Positions 1 through 11,700 of a stretch of DNA of 64,000 nt are shown piece after piece. A model generated the notes under the pieces. The model ran no database searches. It was not told the DNA's origin and worked only from the letters and a program-made list of their open reading frames with translations. Numbering within the stretch: the stretch's first letter is position 1; each line of letters opens with the position of its first letter. The DNA is taken from the NCBI GenBank assembly GCA_002633025.1, contig NMRB01000165.1, positions 225,327-289,326 on the forward strand. Reading direction: 5' to 3'. The position numbers were made by a program, and so were the translations under genes. This DNA comes from Notospermus geniculatus. Taxonomy: Eukaryota > Nemertea > Pilidiophora > Heteronemertea > Lineidae.

Positions 1-815
1 CACATTTCCCTCCTCATGTTACCTATGAACTCCAATCTCCTAGTGTCATGTTCACTGACAACTTCTAATCACATTACTCTCCTACACCTGGTGTCCGTTG
101 TCAGTTTATTGATTGAAATTTATCATTTTCCACTTGTCTCTCAGGGTCACTGTCATAATCAATATCATGTCCGGCTGATTCTAACAAAATCCCTTCCAGT
201 AGTATTACCGATGATAATGCCCATATGCCTATCCTCTCATAATCGATAGTTATTGTGCACATTTACATCGTCATGCTCTGAGACAGGTGATTCTGTTGAC
301 AGACTAGAAAACGCCCAAAATATTTTCGTTTATCCGCATTCTTTCTCATAGTCAGATTGAGAAAAATGAAATTTGTTTTTTCAATGCAATGTACTGTAAT
401 CCCTGGTTGATATTATTCTGATCAGCCACAGAAAAGGTGGCCAAGAAATAAAATGTTTGAATTGAAGAAATGTTATCTATTGTTTGGCTGTTGGGGGTAT
501 CATTGTTGGCCAACATCCTGTATGATGACGTACAAAAAACATGTATTTTCCTATGGTGTCATTTGGAAACATCTGATCATGAGGTCAAGGCCTTTGGCTC
601 TAATCTATCTGCATGAATTTTCAATCAGCTTAAAATTCAATTGTTTATGGCATGATTGGGTGTGGTACTCCCTATGCCAAGTATTCAGTCATGGTGCAGT
701 GATGTTGATTAATTAAAGGTTAGAAGAAATCAATGACCGAGGATTTTACGGTATGTCATGTATGTTGATTGAATCAATTTCTCTTAGAGAATGGAATGAA
801 TTGGTTTATGCTACT
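1..815. other. Non-coding stretch, no gene seen
   Basis: AT-rich sequence with scattered short open frames below 90 codons. None has a recognisable domain, a signal peptide or a plausible splice-site arrangement. No repeat structure was noticed up to the inverted-repeat element that follows. Confidence 0.5.
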
Positions 816-1596
816 GGACGCAATGGTTCCCGGGCCCGCCACCAGGCGGAAAAACGGCGTAGCCAGCGAATTGCTTTGTCGAACCAGCGAGTAGAATGCC
901 TCATAGTANCTACCTACGGCAGCCTAGCGGCAGCCTGCGTAGCTGTGGCATTATGGATTAGGATCTATGGGAAAATTCCACAGCAGCACTGAAATCCCGT
1001 CGACGAAAAAAGTATTTGTCGGCTATAATCCAAGTCATTCACAGGGCCAAAAAGAAACATCCACTTATTCCCAACCGGTAGCACTTGTCACAAAAGCACG
1101 TGAACGACGAACGACATGCTGAACTGGCGGTAGGATGTAGAGAACTACATGTATGCATAAATAAGGCAAAGCAGACAAAGAACTCTGTTACTAAGCCACA
1201 TTGTGGCATTTCTGACAATGGCTTATGCTGATTCAATGGCCGATTACGCTGTTAACAGGCGTGATTTCTTATCTGCACGGGGTGATAGACAGTGAAGCAA
1301 ACATTCGACTTCGGCTTGGCCTATAAGCAGAAAGCAGACGACCGCCACAAAATCCCGAATTTTCGTGTTATTTTCGGCGATATTGTATCCATTCATATAT
1401 GATTACTTACTACGGATATCTTTCGTGGAAACAGTACCGCTAAGCACAACTAATACGGCGTGTTCACGCAATGGGAGACAAAAATGCATATTCCTGAAAA
1501 ATCCTCTATGGGGCATTCTACTCGCTGGTTCGACAAAGTAATTCGCTGGCTACGCCATTTTTCGCCTGGCGGCGAGCCCAGGAACCATTGCGTCTA
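816..1596. mobile_element. Foldback element with ~92-bp inverted arms
   Basis: The left arm (about 816-907) reappears inverted at about 1505-1596 with only a few mismatches. Both arms contain the word CGTAGCCAGCGAATT and a stretch around GTCGAACCAGCG. About 600 bp of unrelated sequence separates them, with no transposase-like frame. A single N at 909 sits exactly at the inner end of the left arm, so the interior may be misassembled. Most likely a non-autonomous DNA transposon; the family is not recognised. Confidence 0.6.
909..909. other. Single-N assembly seam
   Basis: One ambiguous base lies at the inner end of an inverted-repeat arm. Two of the other single Ns in this window (28953 and 51574) mark duplicated contig ends, so this one may also be a join rather than a base-call ambiguity. 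Confidence 0.5.
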
Positions 1597-1852
1597 GACC
1601 AGACCATCACTTTCACTCCAAGACACCACTAATACCTTCAGGTCAAATATCTTAACTGTTTATCTTTGTACTGATCTGCAAGAGATAATATTAACAAACA
1701 CATTCTATAGGATTAGACAAATTTTGGCTTAGTTCTTGATCTTGTTTTCTGTTCACACTTTCGAAATTTTCTATGTTGTGGCATGGATAAAGCTGTAATT
1801 TGATACATTAATAAGAAAGTTTCTTCCCTGTCCTTGTTATGTATGCTTTATC

Positions 1853-2248
1853 AGCCGTACTTACACTACAAAGAGAAGTTCCGGTGTTTTCAGATCCGGA
1901 CTCCTTTGAAATCCGGGTTTCTCCATCAGCGCACTTACACTAGGCCTACAAATCCGATCAGGAGGCAACCCAGCGATCGCAGCTGACTTCCGAGGTCACA
2001 TCCGCGGGTCACTCAATGTAATAACACATGTAATTATCGCAACGTCATCTGTCGCCGGATCTAGAATTAAGATACATGTAATTGCATTACACCTGAAGTA
2101 GAAGTCCGGGTCAAGTCTGGAGTTCATCTAGACCCACTCGTGTTTTCCGGGCTTAGGAAGTGCAGACTTTGTAGACCCGGGCTTCATTACGCCCACCTTT
2201 TTTGTAGTGTAAGCAGGAGAAGCCCGGACTTCGTTTGTAAGTACGACT
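1853..2248. mobile_element. Imperfect foldback element (~400 bp)
   Basis: The left end carries GCCGTACTTACACTACAAAG and the right end carries an inverted, diverged counterpart (TTTGTAAGTACGAC). Inside are several more inverted words built on TCCGG and CCGGA. No coding capacity. Probably a degraded MITE-like element. Confidence 0.45.
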
Positions 2249-2658
2249 ATTAAGAACTGGATTCCTGAGTCCATTCTCGTCACAATTACTCTTGAATATT
2301 CCCCTTTTACATTTGCTACTTCCTGGTTGGTAAAAAAGTTCGTACACTCTGTGGGGTTATTTGTAAAACAATTGTTTTTCTGTGAAATTAATTGGAAGTT
2401 TCAGGAGATCACATCATTGTGTCCTCCTGTTGTCCCCTGCTCTGTTCCAGTTGGGTGATTTCAGTTTGAGATTCAGTTTGAGATCTCATGTGGTTGATTG
2501 CATGTGCTCTTTTCAACATTACCAAAAATAGATAAGACAGGATTATCTATTTTTGACATAACTTTAAAATGAAGAACATTTTCCTGTCTTTCAGGTTTCT
2601 GCTGAAATCCGCCTTCCCAGCCCACCGTAAACACTGCCTGTGATATTCTCCCATCACC

Positions 2659-2725
2659 ATGGTGCCAAGATTGTATCAAGATATTCTTATTGGACTTGCT
2701 GCATTGCTGTGCTTGGTCACATCAG
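2659..2725 (+). CDS. Exon 1: signal peptide of cadherin-like gene
   Basis: The exon starts at an ATG in a near-ideal Kozak context and encodes 22 residues with a hydrophobic core (LIGLAALLCLV). It ends in phase 1 at TCAG|GTAAAG, a good donor. The next exon accepts the same phase. It is followed by a 9.2-kb intron. Confidence 0.65.
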
Positions 2726-5700
2726 GTAAAGTAAATTTCTCATACTTGATGCTCCAGACAGTGCATGTCCTATCTATATCACAGAATGATTTGTTGTTTT
2801 ATCACACTACTTCTACTGTCCTGTTTGCATGATCAACTTGTGTGTTGTCCACTAGCATGAAAAGCATGAAAGCGTAGTTCGTTTGCTGCAATATACATGT
2901 CTCTAAAAGCAGACACCAACATTGGGGGGGGGGGGGATCTCAAGCTACAGACTCTTTCAGAGCCTTGTTGAGTATTTGTATATACGTGTAATAGGCCTAC
3001 CATTTTACATCTATTGTCTGTTCTTCTGGTGAAAACATCTGTTTTACAGGAGGCTTGCTTTCCAAGATTTCGTTTCACACTCATGTCATTTACAGTACGT
3101 TGCACAATTGACCTCCCTTCCGCGCCGCGCACATCTGCGTACCACATGCAGCGTCATACGAGTACCGTCCTCGTATCTTCCGCAGACGTCGTGCACCGTC
3201 ATGGAAGGCACGTAGTGAAGACGTAACATCATTCGCCGGTGGTGCACGGACGTCACGCAGAAGAGGCGCGTGACGCACCCGTACCATATGCAATGAACTG
3301 AAGCGTACCCTCCGCGTCACATCCGTGGAAGGTATGCGGATAAAGGTAGGTCAATTGCGCAACGTACTGTAGCTCCTAAATCTGAGCAAGTCCAGCCGTA
3401 ATCAATAGATTCTCTACTGGAGTGTCACTTTGGATTGTTGTCTCATGGAAATGTAAATGCTCTTATGAAAGCACTGTTTCTTTCAAATTCGATGATCAAT
3501 ATCATATCCAAGACCTCCTTGCAAACACATAGAAGTAATGGCATGGTTGCTATGTGAGAGTCAGAGCAGTGTTGTCAAAGTGTCAGATTTGAAACGTGCT
3601 TGGTTTGTGAAAACAGCAGCCAGAAATTGATATTGGTTTGGTTGGCTGATACATGTAGTTAGACACATTATCATATTGTTACATACTCAATTAAATCTGA
3701 TTGCAAGTTACATACTCAATTAAATCTGATTGCAAGTTACATACTCATTTAAATCTGATTGCAAGTTCATCTTTGAAAGGGGCTGTTCATTTCCGTCTCT
3801 TGAGGAATCTGAGTTGATCCTTGAGAAAAAGGAAAAAGCTATGCACTTGCAAATTAATTGCAGGGATTATTTGTTGTACTGTACAGAATAATCCCTGCAG
3901 TTTGCAGAGTCTTAATACGGTAGCTTTCTCCCATTTTCTCAAGGATCACAACTCAGATTCCTCAATTGACGAAAATAAACAGTCCCTTTGAATGACCATT
4001 TGGTGATGTTGTATCATTTAGTCCAACTCAACTATTACAATGACTATAAGAGAAATGAAATCATGAGAAATTATTCAGTGAAGAGATTCCAGGAATCCTG
4101 TGTGATCGTTATTCAACATATAATTGACTTGATTTCTGCTCTCCTCTTGGTCCCATCTGTGGTCTGTGACCTGTTCGATGTATCTCAAATCGTACCTTGG
4201 TATGATGTGTTCCAATCAGTGGTTACGAGAATCTGTTACTATGATTTGATATTGAAAGTGGCCTTTTGTTGTGTTTGAATATAAATCATTTTATTCACAG
4301 TATAAAACCACATATTTCATGCAGAGAATGTATAACAATTCCTGCTGTTCCGCCCTGATTTCAAACAAATGGCCATAAAAATCATATCAGGGGTGTTCTT
4401 TTATGAGAAAAAGGCAACACTGTGACATATGCTGCAGGGTAACATGTGGCTGATCCAACTATAGTGAACTTGCTGAGTCTGGTCTGAGTACAAAACGTAT
4501 ACGTTGTCATTAGATGTTTTTTTGCCCACATCATTCTATGGATGCATCCATTGATTAGTGCATGGTCATTGTGTTGATGGAAGGCACTTGCAAAGCGAGC
4601 TGCAGTTGAATTGTAGTGACTATTGGTTAAGTTTTTCTTCAAAGAACTGTCAGTATATTAGCCTACCATGAATGTATCTTGCAAACTGAATAACCATTCG
4701 GGAGAGGTGTACTGGCATTTCACTGTCACCTGGTCCTCAACCAGTGTGAGAGTCACACCATGCCACACCGGTAGGGTGGCTTTCCATTGGAGCGTTTCCG
4801 GCGCGGAAACACTCGAAAGCATTGTTTGTTTCTGCAGCGTTGGTCATGGCGCGGAAACAAACAATGCTTTTGTGCGTTTCCACGCACGGAAACGCTCCAA
4901 TGGAAAGCCACCCATAGACAGTAAAAAGGCACTGGCCACACCATTGCTATTCCTAATTGGGAATAAGCGGAACCGTTCGGTCTGAAGTCACGTTCTGGAC
5001 TGGCTTCCCAGCTCATCATAGGAAGAATGAATTCATGAATGAAGTACAACTGCTGAGGATCATCTGGCTGAAATCCATGGTACTAGTAGAGAAAAGACAA
5101 GTGGTTTCTATTCTTTGTCTTATTACCACAGTTGTTATGGTTCTAATTTTACATTAAAACCATGCATCTCTATCTATCTTCCTCTCTGTCTGTCATTCTG
5201 TCTGAAGAAAGAGTGTTTATTCCTAGTATAAATGACCATAACTTGAATGGTGAGTCCATTTCTTCTAGAACAGGAAGAATTTGTATCAAGTTTTGAATTT
5301 CACTCACTGTGAAGGCTTTCATTTTCATCTGTTGCTTTAGACAGCGTTAAGCTGAAAAGGTGGTTTTGGAATGTTATGAAATAGCCATCTTTTGGCTATC
5401 TCGAACATCAAGGCACTTCTTAAGTTCCTCTACCATGAATGATATTATGGAAATTTCCTGATGGTTCAGATTGTGCCATCACGACTAAAACAAAGTTGAT
5501 CTTGAACATTTGTGCAAGGTTCAACATATTTTTTAGCCAGCTGAAGCAGTTGCTTTCAGTTTTACCTTCTACTTTCTTTCAACCTTGATGATCTCGTATC
5601 AAAACTCAGCCAAGGTCTTCTCCTTTCTTCTTTCCTCTGTATACTACATGTGTATCTTCATCACCAACATAGTTGAAACCAATATTCAGTAGTGTTGTTT

Positions 5701-8700
5701 TGGGAGGGGGTGATAGAGGCAGAGAAGTGGGTGATAGGATGGTCTTGGTCAGAGGCAACCATCATACTGGGCCATGGAATCATCATGACAACTACACACC
5801 TACACAGACATGATAGGAATCCTGTAGGCCTACACATTTATAGTATTGATACAGCTGAAGCAATTGCTTTCAGTTTTACCTTCTACTTTCTTTCAACCTT
5901 GATTATGATCTCGTATCAAAACTCAGCCAAGGTCTTCTCCTTTCTTCTTTCCTCTGTATACTACATGTGTATCTTCATCACCAACATAGTTGAAACCAAT
6001 ATTCAGTAGTGTTGTTTTGGGAGGGGGTGATAGAGGCAGAGAAGTGGGTGACAGGATGGTCTCGGTGAGAGGCAACCATCATACTGGGCCATGGAATCAT
6101 CATGACAACTACACACCTACACAGACATGATAGGAATCCTGTAGGCCTACACATTTAAAGCAGAACTGAAACGGATGCTAATAAGCATTAAACCTATTGG
6201 AATAAATCAAGTTGATATAAAACCACCCAAACGTCACTTGTTTCAATTATTTTCCACGTTATTCAAAAGATATAACGATGTTTTATCGCAGCTGGGCCAC
6301 CGCCCAATTTTCCCGCTGCTTTTCAAACGTACTTACAATTTCGGCCGCTAGGGCTAGGTTGTGACGTCACACGTGCTTTTTCGGTGCTGGTGCAACCCAG
6401 ACGCAGGACACCGTTTGACCCATCTACGGCATCGCCGTATTCAAAGGGTTTTGCGGCTATCGTTGGGGAAAGTGAAATAACTTGTCCCTTTAATCCCAAA
6501 GTGGGTGGCTCTTGCAATGATTGTATAGCAAAAATCGACAAAAACAACATGCAACGCAAGGGACGCTGAGCCTGATGCCGATGGCAGAGTGCAGCGTGAC
6601 AATCAGCTGGGCGGAGACGTCAACAAAGAGAAAAGGACTTGTGACGTCACTCGAAAAAGCACGTGTGACGTCACTTGAGTCGGGGATTCCCAGTTTTCGC
6701 GATGTTGCCCGATGGAAAAACAAACTTCCCCGAAGGAGCAATGATTGTTGTTTAACCGGATATCTCCTACATACGTGTATGTCATATCAGAAAGGCCATG
6801 TCAGTTTGAACATGGTGCTGTTGTGACTCCGAAAAAGTATTTATTAAACGAGGAAAGTATTTGGGGTTTCGGGTCCGCTTTAAATAGTATTGATGTTGGG
6901 TCGATCCTTTGCACCTGTGATCAGGATATGGTGCCATGACAATACCTGCATCCCCTCATACTTCACAAGAGCCAATATTAAGGGAATAATGTGTCAAGTG
7001 TAAGGTGTGTGTGGTTGTTGCACCTTCGTCTCGTCCTGATCTCAGTATACATGTAGGGCCCATCGTGCCCATTGCTTTGCATTGACATTGTGATGAACTT
7101 TCTTGATGGCACAGAAAGCTAATATGTGCCGCAGTACCCTAATGTGATGCGCAATATACATGTACTTAGGTTTAGCTGACATAATAATTAGTGTGCATAC
7201 CAACTTATGGACTCAGTCATTGAGTCCATAATGCCAACTCACTAATGACAGCTTGAAATTTCCACTTCCCACTTTACTGGTCAGACATTTCAAAAAGTGA
7301 GGTACCACTGATTGATTTTAACTTCTCAAAGCCAAGAGCTTTTTTCACCGTGCTGATTATGGAAGTTGTTATTGGAAACTTGAAATGGAGAGGAATGCAT
7401 GATTTACAAGTCTAATGCATTATTGTTATTACATTACCTGCTTATAGCATGTATGCATACATTTCAAGGGTATGGTGTTGAATCATTGATGACGATCGAG
7501 ACGCTATACATTAAATCGGTTACTAGGTAAATCTAAAGTCCCAGGTTCCTGGTGTCTATCATATGAGTATGACTGTCATTAACCCTTTCACATCCATTCA
7601 TATCCAATACTTTAAATGTTAAAAACACTTTCCCAAGGTACAGACCTGAAGCTGTTTTCGCCATTTCGTCAAGTGCAGCAAATTATACAATACAATATCT
7701 GGCATTCAAAAGAAAGACTACCCTACAATGTTTGAATATAAGCATAAAAATTGTTGTGCTCAATATGATTGCAATGCAACTCATTTTCAAAATCAATGGT
7801 TTCATTGCTTATGGCTGAAGCAACTCTTCAGATGTCAGCTTATTCTATCCAAGTTCATTGTTTACAATGTTTCAGTTTTACCAATTGATGAATATTACAT
7901 ATTTTTGGTGGGTTGTGCGTTGAATAGCTGAAATGTAAACAGGCTGAGCGTACCGGTAATGGAGGAAGTGAAAAGTAGCATAAAGTTGTATTGCATAGAC
8001 ATACATGTATTTTGTGACCTGGTTCTCAGGAAATTTGGAGGGGGGGGGGGGGTGTTATTGACATGTGCCCCGTAGTAAATGATCAAAGTGCTCCCGGTAA
8101 AATTTCACATGGGAGTTTTCTGCAACAAGTGTAATCATACTAATACTTGTCTAATCAACAAAAAAACACACAAAAACTAAACTTCAAAGTGAATGGGGTA
8201 TGCGGCATGTAGTTCCTGTTTCGGAAAACACCTTACATCAGGAGTTCACTTCACAGAAAACCATTTCAGCACCAAATATGCATGTTGTTCATTTTCACCA
8301 ACTATATTATTATTTGACTATTGCATTTCTCGTCTGATGATGTTATGGAAACAATATCAATACTATAGTACTAGTTGAAATTCCAAGCCGACCACTCCAG
8401 TCAATTTTAACATCTGTTATTTGCGATATTATCACCATCTCTTTGAATAGGTTTGCTTTTAAGTGGTTATGTCATTGGATACCTCCATTATTACTTGAAG
8501 AATATACATGATATTAAAGTTCGAAAAAAATACCTGAAACGAAATGAAATACTGGCAATCGCCTAGTGTATGCCATGGTGTTACATGACAATGATCCTAA
8601 GGACTTGTGCTGAACTCTGGATAGCATCTTGAAGATTGTCTGGGAGTTATGTCATAGGATACCAAATTATAGACAGAGAGTAACATGTTTACATGTCGTG

Positions 8701-11700
8701 GCATGCAGTTTTGATGTGAGCCGTGTGGTGTTTTAAGTAGGCCTACTTAAATGCCTCCATTATCTAAAGCCCAGCGTACATCACACTTTGCGACTGGAGA
8801 CAACAAGTCGCCAGCTGAGCTACTGGCGACTGGGAGGATCTAGCTGGAACTGGAGGCGACTGATCAGTCACCAGAAACAGTCGATGTACGCACCCTTGCG
8901 ACTCGCTGGAACTGATATTTTGCCAGTTGCCGCGAGTCGCACATGTTCAACTTTCTAGCGACTATTTGACCCAGTTTCGTTCAGTCGCTGGGATGTACCG
9001 GTACGCAGGCTTGCTACTGATCAGTGCCAGTTTTCTGAATGAAACTTTGTCTCGTCGAGTCTCAACGCCTCGGATTGCGATGTACGCAGTGAGGACATGA
9101 TGACTGATTGGATCCTCCTATTCCTAGTTTTACTGAGTTGCTGAATTTGCGATGTGCGCACAGCGTGTGCATCACTAGCGACTGATCAGATCAGTTACTT
9201 CCAGACGCAAGTCCGATGTACGCCTGGCTTAAGACTCCTCAGCATCAAAAGCTCAGTGTTCAGCTGCTTTGTTAAATACTGTGATGAACTTTATTACACA
9301 TCATTCAATAGGCCTACCATAATTGACCACGTTTGCTCTTTCTGTCATGCATGGTTTCAATGTGGTGGTGTATGTTTTATTTTGCATGAAATGACTGTGT
9401 TTACTTCACCACTTGATCTATTTGGAATCGTCTGCCAGAAGTGCTTCATGGTCAAGGAGAAGGTTGGTAGTGTGTGTACATAACGTGATTTATTTGATTT
9501 TCTAGATGAGCACACAACCCTTTTATTTAACCTAGGGACAGATGTTTCTGGTCATGGTTTAAAAAGTATGAAATAAGCATGACTGTAATCTTAAAGACAT
9601 CATTTGTGAGCCGTCACATCAAATCAGGTATTAAGTCGCACAAAATGTGAACCAGGATGAACCAAAATAACTCCAGGAGATAAAGGAAGAAGAAATGTAA
9701 TCATAGATTTTACAAAAGACAGACAATAGGCTTACGCCTAGGCCTACTGAAATTGATAAAACGTTGGTCTCAACCTGCCAACTTCAGAGCGACTTAGTAC
9801 TCGTTTTGTGGTGACGGGTCACATTTATATTGATTCCATAAAATGATGCTAAAATCAGTGCAGCAGTCACTGTCACAGGTTATGCTGGCATCATCCTTGC
9901 CTTGTCCTTTATATTTGTTGGAAAAAGCGATATTCATACATCGCTGTCTCTGGTGAACAGTTGCTTTCAAGTCTCCATCTGACCTGTCCCTGTATGCCAG
10001 GAACCCTGATCAAGGTACAGGTGTTGACAATGCAGCTTGTCTCTAATGAATGTTATCAGCCCATTGCCAGTTGGAGCGCTGGACATTAGTTTGTTGGATC
10101 GATGATGTCTAGGACTCATGAGATGTCTCTTGGCATCAGTTGGAGACCAGAAATATTCCTGTCCCATCTGTTCTTCTCCCTCCTCTCATCATGATACTGC
10201 AACTAACAAAAGAAAAAATCATTTTAAAATGTCACTTCATTATTGACAGACCTGACTGATAGGTACAGCTAAGCTGTATAATGCTCAGAACCTATAGTTG
10301 ATAGCAAAAATAGATAAGTGAGCAATTGACATTGTTGATAGCTATGTTGTCTCCTGATTCATCCTTTGGTAGCAACCACCAATAACTAACACTACATTTC
10401 AACTTCTGTTAAAAAAGAAAAGCCGTTTTCCATAGTTAGAAAAACTTGTGTCTGTAAATATTCGCCTCTGCAGTCTGCTAATTCAACATTGACTTGGAGA
10501 CATACATGTACATAGTGAAGTCAACTGATTAAGACTAGTGTAGTCTCCATCCTGCAGAATTGTCTATCTTGTATAGTAACAAAGTGTGTGATTCCTTTTC
10601 TGCTTAATGATTTAACACCCTGCTTAGTCCATAACTATAAGAGAAATATTCTCGTGATTGTCGAACCTTGTGATGTATCGCCAATTGGTGATTACATCAT
10701 TTTTCAGAAACTGCCCATATTCACCAGAGGCCTGTTTCATAAAGTGACTTTAAGCTAATGGTACCTTTAACCAAATGGAAAATGCATTGAGTTAATGGTA
10801 CCATTAGCTTAAAGTCACTTTATGAAACAGGCCCCAGGTTATTAAGAAACCTCAATTTTGTCCATTTCGTCACCAATTTTCATCAAGCAAATATGATTTC
10901 CTCATTTGCATTGATCACTTTCAAGTATATTTTCCTCATGTTTCTTTGTATGCCAATGGTAATCTTTATATCACACGTCTTGATTTGTACCCAGCGCATG
11001 CATGTAAAATTTGGACTGTGCGACTTGTCTTCAAAGCAAGTAGATGAGCTGTGATCAGCTTAGAAGATGATCTGTTGTAAACGGTGTTTCAGGTGAAGCT
11101 GTCTGGAGAAGAATTACCCAAATCACGCCTTTTCTCACATTTCTAATCATCACTAACTTCCATTCTCACACAGCAAATGGTAAATTAAACTACCCCGGTA
11201 CATGTATCAGTGTCATTGGAACCTGGTAGCCATATGATAGAACAGGATGTGAATAAATATTTATCTCATGTACTTTTGCGAATAAATGAGAATTAATGAG
11301 AATAAGTATTCAAAATATTCTAGGCTTGTTGCAGGTTCACAGATGGAAATCATGGCAAGGGCCTTGATAAATTTGCAAATATTTTGTTTGACCTACTCAG
11401 CGGAATACCTGACACCACCATGACATAAAACCGACTTTACAGATGCTCTGGGATTTTCTGTCCATGTTATTTTCGAACTTGATGACATTTTTCAGTGAAA
11501 TTCAAGTCTTTCCCTAAAGCCTGCCGCACACTGTCGCTATCTGCTGAGCAAAAAGTCATTCGAGACCGTTTGCTCAGCAGATAGCTCACGTGTGCGCATA
11601 ATCGTGAGGCAGAAAGCTCGTGTGCGCGTATTTTTCGGTGAGCTACATGTATCTGCTGAGCAAACGGTCTCGAATGACTTTTTGCTCAGCAGATAGCGAC

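Noticed and set aside
9971-10017. Exon-like stretch (SPSDLSLYARNPDQ) with apparent splice sites
   Set aside because: Its acceptor phase would introduce a stop when joined to exon 1 of the cadherin-like gene, and it matches no family.
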